Of a DNA stretch of 64,000 nt, positions 52,941 through 62,094 are shown piece after piece. Under the pieces are notes generated by a model. It worked only from the letters and a program-made list of their open reading frames with translations. It made no database searches and had not been told where the DNA came from. Position 1 is the first letter of the stretch, and each line of letters begins with the position of its first letter. The stretch comes from Jiella endophytica (lineage in GTDB: Bacteria; Pseudomonadota; Alphaproteobacteria; Rhizobiales; Rhizobiaceae): assembly GCF_004519335.1 (NCBI RefSeq), contig NZ_SOZD01000001.1, positions 310,001 to 374,000 of the forward strand, given 5' to 3'. The translations under genes and the position numbers were made by a program.

Positions 52941-54691
52941 GCGGGCTTGCCGCTCTTTACGGCACCGACGAGCCGCCGGAGGACCGCCGGCGCTATCAGC
53001 TTGGGCCGGTCTCCTTCGAGCTTTGCGGCGGGGCAGTCCGGTATCTTTCGGTGAACGGAAACGAGCTCGTCCGCCGCATCGCCTTCCTCGCCCGCGACCG
53101 CGACTGGGGAACGCTGGCTCCGACGCTCGGGCCGGTCGAGGAGGACGCCGACAAGAAACGTCTGCGGCTCGCCATCTCGATGCGGTTCGAGAACGGCGAT
53201 GCCGGGCTCGATACGCGGCTGACGCTGACGCTTCGCCCGGAGGGTCTCGATTTCGAGGCCGAGGGCATCGCGACGGGCGACTTCGAGACCAACCGCGCCG
53301 GCTTCACGATCCTCCATCCGATCACTGGCCAGGCAGGCGCTCCGGTCACGGTCGTCCACAGCGACGGCGTAGCCGAGGAGGGGACCTTCCCGGAGGCCAT
53401 CGCGCCCTGGCAGCCCTTCATGGACATCGCCGCGATCACCCATCATGTCGGTGGCCTCTCCTGTACCTGCCGGCTGGAGGGCGACGTCTTCGAGATGGAG
53501 GACCAGCGCCAGTGGGGCGACGCGTCCTTCAAGACCTACAACCGGCCGCTGGCGCTGCCCTGGCCCTACCGGATCGGAGACGGAGAGACGATCCGTCAGG
53601 CGGTGCGCCTCTCGTGGCAAGAAGAGAAGCGGGCGCCGACGACCGTGCGTTCTTCGCCAGCGATGGCCGACGCCGGCTTTCCCGAAACCGCGATCCTCGT
53701 CACGCCGGCGCATGCCCGCCGGGCGATCGAGCGCCTCGATGAGATCCGGGCGATCGGGCCGCAGCGGCTGCTCTGCCATGTCGACGCTTCGCGCGGTGAC
53801 CTTGCCGGACAGTTCGCAGCCTTGGCGAAGCTGCAGGATGCCGCGCCGGGCTATCTCTACGACCTCGAGATGATCGCGGATTTCGGCGACGATCCCGATG
53901 CCGACCCGGCGGGCCCGCTCCGCGCCTATGCCAGTGCCATGCGCGATGCGGGCCTGCGGCCGGCGAGCGTCATGGTCTGTCCCTCGGTCGATCGCCAGTC
54001 GACGCCGCCCGGATCGGCCTGGCCGGCCTGCCCGCCGCTCGATCTGATCCATGCGGCGGCGCGTAAGGCGTTCGGCGCGCCTCTGATGGGCGGCGGCATG
54101 GCGAGCTTCTTCCCCGAATTCAATCGCAAGCGCCCGCCGGTCACACACCTCGATTTCGTCTCCCATTCGCTCTGCCCGATCGTCCACGATGCCGGCGACC
54201 TTGCGGTGATGGAGACGCTGGAGGCCGTGCCGCAGATCGCCCGATCGGCCCGGGCGATCATCGGCGAGCGTCCCTATCGGATCGGTCCTGCCACCATCGC
54301 CATGCGGCAGAACCCTTACGGCGCGCGAACCATCCCGAACCCCGAGGGCCGCCGCGTCCCGATGGCCGACGACGATCCCCGCCACCGCGCGCGCTTCGGC
54401 GCCGCCTATGTCCTCGGCCTCGCGGCGGCGCTGGCGCCGGAAGGAATCGCCGTCTGGACGCCCGGCGAGCTTTACGGGCCGCGCGGCCTCGTCCGCGATG
54501 ACGGAGGCTGGCATCCGCTGACCCATGTCGTCGCGGCACTGGCCGCCTGTGCGGGCGTTTCCGTGGCGCAGGCGACGGTGGGCGAAGGCCTCGCGAAGCT
54601 GGTGCTCGGCGAGCGCCGCTTCACCGCGAACTTGACCGATGCCGCGCTTCGTGGATTGGAACCCTATGGCTGGTCCGGGGAGGGAACCTAG
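52937..54691 (+). CDS. apnL: D-apionolactonase-like protein (ApnL)
   Basis: 584-residue protein. It shows a pattern I recognise from D-apionate lactonase: ALYGTDEPPEDRRRYQ near the start, RDRDWGTLAPTLGPV, FETNRAGFTILHPITGQAGA, PWQPFMDIAAITHHV and MEDQRQWGDASFKTYNRPLA. The N-terminal half is beta-rich, the C-terminal half alpha/beta barrel-like. It would hydrolyse D-apionolactone to D-apionate after ApsD. A GTG start at 52937 overlaps the apsD stop (GTGA). Identification rests on recognition of the family and on context. Confidence 0.82.
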   Translation: MSGLAALYGTDEPPEDRRRYQLGPVSFELCGGAVRYLSVNGNELVRRIAFLARDRDWGTLAPTLGPVEEDADKKRLRLAISMRFENGDAGLDTRLTLTLRPEGLDFEAEGIATGDFETNRAGFTILHPITGQAGAPVTVVHSDGVAEEGTFPEAIAPWQPFMDIAAITHHVGGLSCTCRLEGDVFEMEDQRQWGDASFKTYNRPLALPWPYRIGDGETIRQAVRLSWQEEKRAPTTVRSSPAMADAGFPETAILVTPAHARRAIERLDEIRAIGPQRLLCHVDASRGDLAGQFAALAKLQDAAPGYLYDLEMIADFGDDPDADPAGPLRAYASAMRDAGLRPASVMVCPSVDRQSTPPGSAWPACPPLDLIHAAARKAFGAPLMGGGMASFFPEFNRKRPPVTHLDFVSHSLCPIVHDAGDLAVMETLEAVPQIARSARAIIGERPYRIGPATIAMRQNPYGARTIPNPEGRRVPMADDDPRHRARFGAAYVLGLAAALAPEGIAVWTPGELYGPRGLVRDDGGWHPLTHVVAALAACAGVSVAQATVGEGLAKLVLGERRFTANLTDAALRGLEPYGWSGEGT

Positions 54692-54743
54692 CTGAAGAGA
54701 GAGCCGCGCCGTCCGGCCGGTTCATCGCATTCGAGGAAAGCCC

Positions 54744-55490
54744 GTGGCATCGCAACTCTCCGCAGGTCCTGAAGGGGACAAGATCGTCCGCCGGAAACTG
54801 TCGGAGCAGGTCCTCGACCGGCTGCGCGAGATGATCCGCGGTGGCGAACTAAGGCCCGGCGACGCGATGCCTTCGGAGCGCGCCCTGATGGAGCGCTTCG
54901 GCGTCGGCCGCCCGGCGGTCCGCGAGGCGCTGCAGTCGCTGCACAATTCCGGGCTGATCACCATCAATCACGGCGAGCGCAGCCGGGTGAACGAGATCAC
55001 CGCCGGTACCGTCCTCGACCGCTCCGACGAGATCGCCCGCCTGCTGCTCGACGCCGTGCCGTCCAATCTCGAACATCTGAAGCAGGCGCGGCGGATGTTC
55101 GAACTCGGCATCGTGCGGATCGCCGCCGAGAAGGCGAGTTCAGACGACGTCGCCGAACTGCGAGACCTCGTCGCCCGCCAGCGCTCGCTGCTCGGGAAAG
55201 ACGCGCTGCCCTTCATCGAGACCGACATGGCGTTTCATGCCCGGATTGCCGAGATCGTCGACAATCCGATCATCGCCGCGGTCTCCGTGGCAATGCTGCG
55301 CTGGCTGTTCGAATATCACACCGCGCTCCTCCACTGGTCGGGCAAGGAGGAGGTGACGCTCACCGAACACGAGCGGATCGTCGACCTGATCGAGGCGCGT
55401 GATCCCGAAGGCGCGGTCGCCATGATGCAGGCCCATCTCGACCGCTCGCTGGAGCTTTATGCCCGCAGCGAGGGCGCGGCCCGACCATAG
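54744..55490 (+). CDS. GntR-family regulator with FCD domain (probable apiose regulator)
   Basis: 248-residue FadR-type regulator. The HTH covers KLSEQVLDRLREMIRGGELRPGDAMPSERALMERFGVGRPAVREALQSLH-like sequence (residues 18-67), followed by the FCD domain with ETDMAFHARIAEIVDNPI and TEHERIVDLIEARD providing ligand histidines. It lies 52 bases after apnL, in the same direction. The shared motif at 47512 and 58705 flanks the locus on both sides, which makes this the most likely binder. Confidence 0.88.
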   Translation: MASQLSAGPEGDKIVRRKLSEQVLDRLREMIRGGELRPGDAMPSERALMERFGVGRPAVREALQSLHNSGLITINHGERSRVNEITAGTVLDRSDEIARLLLDAVPSNLEHLKQARRMFELGIVRIAAEKASSDDVAELRDLVARQRSLLGKDALPFIETDMAFHARIAEIVDNPIIAAVSVAMLRWLFEYHTALLHWSGKEEVTLTEHERIVDLIEARDPEGAVAMMQAHLDRSLELYARSEGAARP

Positions 55491-55541
55491 GATCGTATAG
55501 GGAGCGTCGATCGTCCCAGGCCTTCGACGCAGACCTTCGTC

Positions 55542-56276
55542 TCAGTCCTGCGCTGTCGGCCGCACGACGATGCTGCCGATCTCGACGTCGTCCGGCTGTT
55601 CGATGGCGAAGGCGATGGCGCGGGCGATCGCATCCGGCGGGATCGCGAGTTCGCTCTTTCGTTTGGCGATCGCCGCCCGGATATCCGGATCGGAAATGGC
55701 GGATTCGGCGAAGGATGTGTCGATGAAGCCGGGCGAAACCTCGGTCACCCGCAGGCCCGCCCCGGATTCCTGGCGCAGCGCTTCCGTCGCCGTGCGCAGG
55801 GCGTTCTTGGTCGCGGCATAGACGCCCATCGTCGGAACGATCTTCAGGCCGGCGGTGGAGACGACATTGACGATATGGCCGGTCCCGGCGCCGAAGGCAG
55901 GAAGCGCTGCGGCGATGCCGTAGAGCGCGCCCCGGAGGTTGACGTCGATCATCGCGTCCCAGTCCTCGACGCGGAGGGCATCGAATCGCGAGATCGGTCC
56001 GATCCCGGCATTGTTGACGAGGACGTCCAAACGCCCGAAGCGTTCTTGGGCGAGTTCGATCAGTCTCTTAAGGTCCTGCCGGCAAGTGACATCGGTGACC
56101 CGGAACGCAACCTTGCCGCCGGCAGATGTGATTTCAGCTGCAACGGCGGCCAGTTCCGCTTCGCTTCTGGCTCCGAGGACGAGGCGGGCACCGCGAGCGG
56201 CGAGATGGATGGCGGTCGCCCGTCCGATGCCGCGTCCGGCGCCGGTGATGACGATGGTTTTGTTCTCGATCGGCAT
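55542..56276 (-). CDS. SDR-family oxidoreductase
   Basis: 244-residue SDR: TGAGRGIGRATAIHLAARGA near residue 11, NNAGIGPI mid-sequence, NVVSTAGLKI for the serine and YAATKNAL for Tyr/Lys. The C-terminus lacks the usual GG-D-G end and reads IEIGSIVVRPT-like, as in short-ended SDRs related to clavaldehyde or serine dehydrogenases. Divergent from an AraC regulator, which probably controls it. The pair interrupts the apiose locus and may be unrelated to it. Confidence 0.87.
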   Translation of the reverse strand: MPIENKTIVITGAGRGIGRATAIHLAARGARLVLGARSEAELAAVAAEITSAGGKVAFRVTDVTCRQDLKRLIELAQERFGRLDVLVNNAGIGPISRFDALRVEDWDAMIDVNLRGALYGIAAALPAFGAGTGHIVNVVSTAGLKIVPTMGVYAATKNALRTATEALRQESGAGLRVTEVSPGFIDTSFAESAISDPDIRAAIAKRKSELAIPPDAIARAIAFAIEQPDDVEIGSIVVRPTAQD

Positions 56277-56382
56277 GAAGTCTCCGTTGCGGGATGAGAA
56301 GACGATCGAGAGCTATTCCGGCGCGGCCGGTTCTTCTATGCTCGAACGGCCATATGTTTGTCGCGATCAGCCAGGATGACGC

Positions 56383-57273
56383 ATGTCCGACCCGTTTTCT
56401 GACGTTCTTGCCGCCCTCGGAACGCAGAGCGTCCGCGGGACTCGTCTGGAGGCGGCGGGAGACTGGGCGCTGTCCTTCGACGGCCGCGGGCGGCTGAAGT
56501 TCGTCGCGGTCGTGAAGGGCTGCTGCTGGCTGTTGCTGGCTGGCCAGGAGCCGGAGCGTCTCTGCGCGGGCGACGTCCTCCTCCTCAGCAACATCCGCTA
56601 CACCGTCGCCAGCGATCCGGCCGTCGAGGCCGTCGACGGAATGCGCCTCTACGAGGGCCCGGGCCGCGACACGGTCCGGCTCGGCGAGGCATGCGACACG
56701 GTGATGATCGGCGGCGGCAGTGGATTTGCCGATGGATGCGGCTCGTTCGTGCTGGACGCTTTGCCGGCGTTTCTTCGTGTCGAGCAAACGTCGCCCGGCG
56801 CCGCGGCAGTCGCCCGGACTCTGGAGGCGCTGCAGGACGAGGTTCGCCTGGGGGCGGTCGGCGGCCCGCTGGTTTCCGAGCGGCTCGCCGAAATCCTGGT
56901 GGTCGAAGCGGTGAGGGCGCACGTCGCGGCGAGTTCTGCCGAAAGCGTCGGATGGATCACCGCGCTGGCGGATCGCCGCATCGCCCGCGCCATTTCACTG
57001 ATGCACGGGGACGTCGCCCGAAGATGGACGGTTCCGATGCTGGCGCGCGAGACCGGCATGTCCCGTTCGGCGCTGACCGAGCGCTTCGCCCGGCGGGTCG
57101 GTCGGCCGCCGATGGAGTATCTGACGCACTGGCGGATGATGCTGGCGCAGCGAAAGCTGGCGACGGGGGAGGCCGTGGCGACAGTCGCCACGGATGTCGG
57201 CTACAGATCGCAGAGCGCGTTTGCCCATGCCTTCAAGCGCATGACAGGCCAAACCCCGCGTCGCCGTCGATGA
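56383..57273 (+). CDS. AraC-family regulator with cupin_6 N-terminal domain
   Basis: 296-residue regulator. The N-terminal cupin covers about residues 8-170, with GDWALSFDGRGRLKFVAVVK and CAGDVLLLSNIRYTVASDP. The C-terminal AraC double HTH includes MLARETGMSRSALTERFARR, GRPPMEYLTHWRMMLAQ and TDVGYRSQSAFAHAFKRMTG. Divergent from the SDR gene, with 106 bases between. This pairing (cupin-AraC with an SDR) is common and generally describes a self-contained unit. Confidence 0.9.
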   Translation: MSDPFSDVLAALGTQSVRGTRLEAAGDWALSFDGRGRLKFVAVVKGCCWLLLAGQEPERLCAGDVLLLSNIRYTVASDPAVEAVDGMRLYEGPGRDTVRLGEACDTVMIGGGSGFADGCGSFVLDALPAFLRVEQTSPGAAAVARTLEALQDEVRLGAVGGPLVSERLAEILVVEAVRAHVAASSAESVGWITALADRRIARAISLMHGDVARRWTVPMLARETGMSRSALTERFARRVGRPPMEYLTHWRMMLAQRKLATGEAVATVATDVGYRSQSAFAHAFKRMTGQTPRRRR

Positions 57274-57289
57274 CGCCGCTGCGGCAGCC

Positions 57290-58657
57290 TCACCTTGCCC
57301 CGCCGCCGTCGCGAATCCAGCCGAAGAAGTCCTCCGAGCCCATCTGCCCGCCCTTGAGGGCGATCTGCAGGCCGTCATGGGGCCCGTTGCCATAGGCCGT
57401 GCAGAGCGACGCGCCGGGGATCGTCGGGCTGAGCGCAGTGAGCGCGTCGAGCTTCAGCTGGCGCATGCCGTGGCCGGAGGTGTCGCCGCCGGAGATCACC
57501 GCCCGGCGGATGCCGGTTTCGATGAGAATCCGATCGAGAATGCGGCCGAGCGCCTCGCCGATGCGCCGGTTGGCGGTCTCCGGCGCCATGCCGCTTTGCC
57601 CGAGCGCCGCCCGGAAGGCCGAGACCGCTTCGCCTTCGGTGCCCATCGCCGAATGAACGAGCGGGCTCAGGCCTCGTCCAGCTGCCTCGCAGGCTAGGGC
57701 GGCGACACGGCTTTCCTCTGTCGAAAGCGAGTCGTCGTTGCCGCAGACTGCGGCTGCATCGAAGGCGGTGAGGGCGAAGCCGTTCGCTCCCGCCCATCTG
57801 AGCTGCGCGGCCGTCATCGGCGAGACCGATCCGGAGATCACCGCAATCCGGTCGACCGCCCCGGCGGAGGGCGTCGCTTCGGGTGGGGCGATCAGGCCGG
57901 TCGCCTGCCAGTGGCGCAGCAGCGCATATTCGATCCCCTGGCTGCCGACCACGAAGCCGAGCCTGTCGCGGTTTTCCCAGATCAGTCGGCCGGCGGCCCG
58001 CTCGCTCGTCTCCTCCATCGAATCGATCGAGAGGATTTTCGCGCCGGCGCCGATCGCCGCGTCGAGCCGCGGCTGCGGGTCGGACCACAGCGCCTCGAGA
58101 TCGATTAGCGCCGAGGGAAGGGAAGTCTGCCCTACGAGATGTTTCAATAGATCGGCCTCGTTCATCGGCGTCACCGGATGGCTCGCCATCACCGGATGCC
58201 GATCGAGGCGGAAGACGCCGTCATAGGTGCCGGCGAAGAGATGGCCGAAGGCCTGGTAGCGGCGCATCTGCGGCGCCGCGGTGAGCAGCGGCACGGCAGT
58301 TGCCGGGCGGACCTCGAGCCCGATCTCGATCGCCTTGCCGACCGAGCCGACGTCCGCCGCCGAATCGAAGGTCGAGCAGATCTTGTAGTGCAGGAGCGGC
58401 GCGCCGAGCCGGTCGAGCGAGCGCAGCGGTTCTTCGAGGTTCTCCTCCATCCACTGTGGGCCGTGGCTGCGCGCCGTCGAGGCGATGCCGACCGCCTGGC
58501 ATCCGGAAAAGCGGGCGATGGTCGCGACGTCGGGAATGCCGGTGAACAGCACCGCATCGACGCCTGCGAAGGCCAGCGCCTCCATCACTGCCGCGGAGCC
58601 GGTGAAATCGTCGCCGTACCAGGCGATCAGCAGCGCGACTTCAGCTCGTCCGGGCAT
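57290..58657 (-). CDS. oiaK: Four-carbon acid sugar kinase family protein, probable 3-oxo-isoapionate kinase (OiaK)
   Basis: About 455 residues in the DUF1537/four-carbon acid sugar kinase family: YGDDFTGSAAVMEALAFAG near the N-terminus, HYKICSTFDSAADVGSVGKA, the C-terminal ISGGDTSGHGMRQLKLDAL and the final PHDGLQIALKGGQMGSEDFF. It phosphorylates a sugar acid; beside ApnO the most likely substrate is 3-oxo-isoapionate. ATG 58657 has GAGG just upstream; ATG 58669 is an alternative four codons earlier. Divergent from apnO, sharing the promoter region with the 58705 motif. Confidence 0.82.
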   Translation of the reverse strand: MPGRAEVALLIAWYGDDFTGSAAVMEALAFAGVDAVLFTGIPDVATIARFSGCQAVGIASTARSHGPQWMEENLEEPLRSLDRLGAPLLHYKICSTFDSAADVGSVGKAIEIGLEVRPATAVPLLTAAPQMRRYQAFGHLFAGTYDGVFRLDRHPVMASHPVTPMNEADLLKHLVGQTSLPSALIDLEALWSDPQPRLDAAIGAGAKILSIDSMEETSERAAGRLIWENRDRLGFVVGSQGIEYALLRHWQATGLIAPPEATPSAGAVDRIAVISGSVSPMTAAQLRWAGANGFALTAFDAAAVCGNDDSLSTEESRVAALACEAAGRGLSPLVHSAMGTEGEAVSAFRAALGQSGMAPETANRRIGEALGRILDRILIETGIRRAVISGGDTSGHGMRQLKLDALTALSPTIPGASLCTAYGNGPHDGLQIALKGGQMGSEDFFGWIRDGGGAR

Positions 58658-58704
58658 GGGACCTCGCATCGTGTTGGAATTGACATTCGCCTGCCGATCG
58701 TTAT

Positions 58705-58721
58705 CTCATCATACCAGTTGA
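58705..58721. promoter_or_regulatory. Shared operator-like motif in the oiaK/apnO divergent promoter
   Basis: CTCATCATACCAGTTGA, 16 of 17 bases identical to 47512-47528 upstream of the apiose importer. It lies 35 bases before the apnO start and 47 bases before the oiaK start, so one site could control both genes. Confidence 0.55.
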
Positions 58722-58756
58722 AGAAAGCCTCATGGGCTCAGAGGGAGGGGATAGCG

Positions 58757-59584
58757 ATGACGAGCATTGCGTTGTTCGGTGCCGGCGGAAAGATGGGCGT
58801 TCGGCTGTCGCGCAATCTGGCGAAGACGGATTTCGACGTTCGCCATGTCGAGGTGATGCCCGAGGGTCAGGTCCGGCTGAAGGAGGCCGTGGGTGCCAGC
58901 TGCATCGAGCCGGATGTGGCGATCGACGGTGCCGACGTCGTCGTCCTCGCCGTCCCGGACACGGCGATCGGCAAGGTCGCCGGCATGGTGGTGCCGAAGG
59001 TCGCGCCGGGAACCATCGTCGTCATTCTCGATGCCGCCGCGCCTTTTGCCGGCCATCTGCCGGAACGCGCGGACATCACCTATTTCGTCACCCATCCCTG
59101 CCACCCGACGATCTTCACCAAGGAGACCACCGAGGCGGGCCGCAACGACCATTTCGGCGGCATCGCCGCCGAGCAGGCGGTGGTCAATGCCCTGATGCAG
59201 GGGCCTGACGAGCACTATGCCATCGGCGACAGCGTCGCGCGGGCGATCTATGCGCCGGTCAACCGGACGCACCGGGTCAGCGTCGAGCAGATGGCCTATC
59301 TGGAGCCCGGCCTGTCGGAGACCGTCTGCGCCTCGCTCCTCGTGGTGATGCGCGAGGCGATGGAGGAGGTCATCAAGACGGGTGTCTCCCGGGATTGCGC
59401 CCGCGACTTCCTGCTCGGCCACATGAACATTCTCGGCGCGGTGATCTTCGAGGAGGTCGACGGGGTGTTCTCCGACGCCTGCAACAAGGCGATCGAGTTC
59501 GGCAAGCCGATGCTGATGCGGGACGACTGGAAGAAGGTCTTCGAGCCAGACGAGATCGCGGCGAGCATCCGCCGCATCACCTGA
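58757..59584 (+). CDS. apnO: D-apionate oxidoisomerase-like NAD-binding protein (ApnO)
   Basis: 275-residue 6-phosphogluconate-dehydrogenase-fold protein. Rossmann motif ALFGAGGKMGVRLSRNLAKT is near the start; LAVPDTAIGKVAG, TYFVTHPCHPTIF, LEPGLSETVCASLLVVMREA and VFSDACNKAIEFGKP complete a pattern I recognise as ApnO. It converts D-apionate to 3-oxo-isoapionate. ATG 58757 has GGGAGGGG 7 bases upstream; the long open frame back to 58178 lies over oiaK. Ends at a strong terminator shared with the convergent aldehyde dehydrogenase gene. Confidence 0.85.
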   Translation: MTSIALFGAGGKMGVRLSRNLAKTDFDVRHVEVMPEGQVRLKEAVGASCIEPDVAIDGADVVVLAVPDTAIGKVAGMVVPKVAPGTIVVILDAAAPFAGHLPERADITYFVTHPCHPTIFTKETTEAGRNDHFGGIAAEQAVVNALMQGPDEHYAIGDSVARAIYAPVNRTHRVSVEQMAYLEPGLSETVCASLLVVMREAMEEVIKTGVSRDCARDFLLGHMNILGAVIFEEVDGVFSDACNKAIEFGKPMLMRDDWKKVFEPDEIAASIRRIT

Positions 59585-59607
59585 GCGTCACTTCTGCGCA
59601 ATCTGAC

Positions 59608-59638
59608 GAAGCCGGCGCGAGACGATCGCGCCGGCTTC
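59608..59638. terminator. Bidirectional terminator stem-loop
   Basis: GAAGCCGGCGCGA (59608-59620), loop GACGA, TCGCGCCGGCTTC (59626-59638): a perfect 13-bp stem followed by GTTGTGT. It lies between the stops of two convergent genes and can serve both strands. Confidence 0.72.
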
Positions 59639-59660
59639 GTTGTGTCGATGTGGCCGGATC

Positions 59661-61121
59661 CTAGCCGTGTTTGATCGACACGGTTTTCAGCCGCGAGAAG
59701 CCGTAGAGCGCCTCGAAACCCTTTTCGCGGCCGTGGCCGGACTTGCCTGTGCCGCCGAAGGGCAATTCGACGCCGCCGCCGGCGCCGTAATTGTTGATGA
59801 AGACCTGGCCGCAATGGAGCCTGCGGGCAAGCCGCATCTGCCTTGCGCCATTCTCCGTCCAGACGCCGGCGACGAGGCCGTAATCGGTGCCGTTGGCGAT
59901 GCGGATCGCGTCTGCCTCGTCCTCGAACGGGATCATCACCTGGACGGGGCCGAAGATCTCCTCCTGCGCCAGGGCGTGGTCGGCAGGCACGTCGGCGAAG
60001 AGCACCGGCGCGACATAGTGGCCCTTCGCCGGCGCGCTGTCGTCGATGCGCCCTTCGCCGGCGATCGTCAACTCGTCGCGGCCCTTGGCGATGTAGCGGG
60101 TGACGATCGCCTTCTGCTTGCCCGAGACCAGCGGGCCGAGGTCGAAGCCGCCGGAAGCGGGGCCGGCGACCAGCCCGTTATAGACGGCGGCCATCTTCGC
60201 CTTCACCTCCTCGTAGATCCCCCGCTGGACGAGAACCCGCGAGGCGGCCGAGCAGGTCTGGCCGGCGGCCTGAATGCAGGCGCCGACGAGCGTCGGCAGC
60301 GCCGCCTCGAGATGGCAGTCGTCGAAGACGATGTGCGGGCTCTTGCCGCCGAGTTCCAGCGTCACCGGCACGACGTTCTCCGCCGCGGCCGACTGGATGC
60401 GTCGGCCGGTGCCGACCGAACCGGTGAACGAGACGTGGTGGACGCGTGGATGCGCCGACAGCGCTGCGCCCACCTCGTGGCCGTAGCCGGTGACGACGTT
60501 GAGCGCGCCGGCCGGCAGGCCAGCCTCCTCGGCGAGCGCGGCCACCGCAAGCGCGCTCAGCGAGGCGTCCTCGGCCGGTTTGAGCACGCAGGCGTTGCCC
60601 ATGGCGAGGGCGGCTCCGATCGAGCGGCCGAGGATCTGCATCGGATAGTTCCAGGGGATGATGTGGGCGGTCACGCCATGCGGCTCGCGCAGCGTGAGGA
60701 CCGTCGTCCCGGCCTGGTAGGGGATCGTCTCCCCCATCACCTTGTCGGCCGCACCGCCGTAGAATTCAAAATAGCGGGAAAGGGCGGTCGCGTCGTTGCG
60801 GGCCTGGGCGATCGGCTTGCCGACATCGGTCGATTCCAGAAAGGCCAGGGTCTCGGCCCGCTCCTCGACGAGGCGTGCCCAGCGCAGCAGGACGCGGCCC
60901 CGCTCGGTCGCGGTCATTGCTCCCCATTCGCCATCGAGCGCGGCCTCGGCAGCGCTGACGGCCGCCTCGACGTCACCTGCCGTGCCGGCGGCGATGGAGG
61001 CGATGGTCTCGCCGGTCGACGGGTTTTCGACCGGGATCGCTCCGCCGCCCTCCGCCTCGCGCCAGGCGCCTCCGACGAGAAGCTTTGCCGGATCGAACCA
61101 CAGCTTGGTGTTCATCTCCAT
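59661..61121 (-). CDS. NAD(P)-dependent aldehyde dehydrogenase
   Basis: 486-residue ALDH with catalytic C290 in AGQTCSAASRV, general base E256 in LELGGKSPH, N158 in IIPWNYPMQ and the SFTGSVGTGR cofactor loop. It oxidises an aldehyde to an acid; related enzymes act on betaine aldehyde, glycolaldehyde or semialdehydes. Start 61121 (ATG); a second ATG at 61115 is possible. Situated between the apiose locus and a GntR/TRAP unit; the GntR gene is 107 bases upstream on the same strand, so the TRAP substrate is the more likely link. Confidence 0.92.
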   Translation of the reverse strand: MEMNTKLWFDPAKLLVGGAWREAEGGGAIPVENPSTGETIASIAAGTAGDVEAAVSAAEAALDGEWGAMTATERGRVLLRWARLVEERAETLAFLESTDVGKPIAQARNDATALSRYFEFYGGAADKVMGETIPYQAGTTVLTLREPHGVTAHIIPWNYPMQILGRSIGAALAMGNACVLKPAEDASLSALAVAALAEEAGLPAGALNVVTGYGHEVGAALSAHPRVHHVSFTGSVGTGRRIQSAAAENVVPVTLELGGKSPHIVFDDCHLEAALPTLVGACIQAAGQTCSAASRVLVQRGIYEEVKAKMAAVYNGLVAGPASGGFDLGPLVSGKQKAIVTRYIAKGRDELTIAGEGRIDDSAPAKGHYVAPVLFADVPADHALAQEEIFGPVQVMIPFEDEADAIRIANGTDYGLVAGVWTENGARQMRLARRLHCGQVFINNYGAGGGVELPFGGTGKSGHGREKGFEALYGFSRLKTVSIKHG

Positions 61122-61228
61122 TCGTCCCTCCCATGAAACCTTGTACTAAGCGGCAGGGCCAGAGCCGCCTGCCATTGCCGAAGAACTGCGCCTCGCGTCA
61201 CTGCGAAAGCACAGACGATCCGCGCCGG

Positions 61229-61960
61229 TCAGCCGGCGGCGTTGAGATGCGCCCCGATCCTCTCGCGGCCGGCCTCGATATGGCCCCGCATCGTCCTTTC
61301 GGCCCGGTCCGGGTCGCGCGCGCCGATGGCATCGAGGATGGCGATGTGCTCGTCGATGACAGCCCGGGCGACGTCGGAATGGTAGCGCAGGCGGAAGATG
61401 TGCATCTGGGTGAACAGCCGGCCGAGCGCGTCCTCGATCAGCTCGTTGCCGCAGGCGGCGGCGATGGCGCCGTGAAAGCGACTGTCGAGGACGACGAGTT
61501 TCGCCCGGTTGCCGGCGATGTCCTCGGCGGCCATGGCGCGCATCTCGTCGACGATCGCGCGGAGCTCGGCGAGCGCCTCGGGCGATGCCAGCCGTGCCGC
61601 GCCGGCGGCGCTCGCCGGCTCGATGAGGCAGCGGAGCTCGAAGATCTTGGCGAACTGCTCGGGCGAGGGGAGCGGTGTGACGCTCCAGCCGGAATACTGC
61701 TTCTTGACGACCAGCCCCTCCGCCTCGAGCCGGATCAGCGCCGCCCGCGTCGGCGTCTGCGAGACGCCGAAGCGGCGCGCGAGGCCGTCGATGGAGAGCC
61801 GCGCACCGGCGGGGATGCGCAGCGAGATCAGGTCGTCGACGAGGCGCTGATAGATCTCGTCGCCGAGCGAAGGGCGCTGCAGGATCGCGTCCCGCGGCGG
61901 AGCTTCGTGTTCCTCGAGATGGTAGCCGGACACGCAATCCTCCGCGACCAAAGCCTGCAT
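61229..61960 (-). CDS. GntR-family regulator with FCD domain
   Basis: 243-residue regulator. HTH region: LGDEIYQRLVDDLISLRIPA, then RFGVSQTPTRAALIRLEAEG. The FCD domain follows with LDSRFHGAIAAACGNELIED and IDEHIAILDAIGARD. The start at 61960 (MQALVAEDC) is the first ATG downstream of the palindrome; the open frame to 62044 would translate through it. Divergent from the fourth TRAP operon and upstream of the aldehyde dehydrogenase gene; probably controls both. Confidence 0.87.
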   Translation of the reverse strand: MQALVAEDCVSGYHLEEHEAPPRDAILQRPSLGDEIYQRLVDDLISLRIPAGARLSIDGLARRFGVSQTPTRAALIRLEAEGLVVKKQYSGWSVTPLPSPEQFAKIFELRCLIEPASAAGAARLASPEALAELRAIVDEMRAMAAEDIAGNRAKLVVLDSRFHGAIAAACGNELIEDALGRLFTQMHIFRLRYHSDVARAVIDEHIAILDAIGARDPDRAERTMRGHIEAGRERIGAHLNAAG

Positions 61961-61985
61961 CCTTGACCGAGCGGAAAAGGTCCCG

Positions 61986-61998
61986 TACGAATATCGTA
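61986..61998. promoter_or_regulatory. Candidate GntR operator in the gntR/dctP divergent region
   Basis: TACGA-ATA-TCGTA is a perfect 5-3-5 inverted repeat, followed by a related CGGATATC. FCD-type regulators often bind sites rich in GTAT/ATAC. It lies 26 bases upstream of the regulator start and about 100 bases upstream of dctP. Confidence 0.5.
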
Positions 61999-62094
61999 TC
62001 GGATATCTGGTGTAAACACTGAGCCGATCGGGTCGGCGCCGCACGAGGGAGACGTGCAGCGCGTTCTGCGACCCTGCCCAAGGGAGGAATAGAG

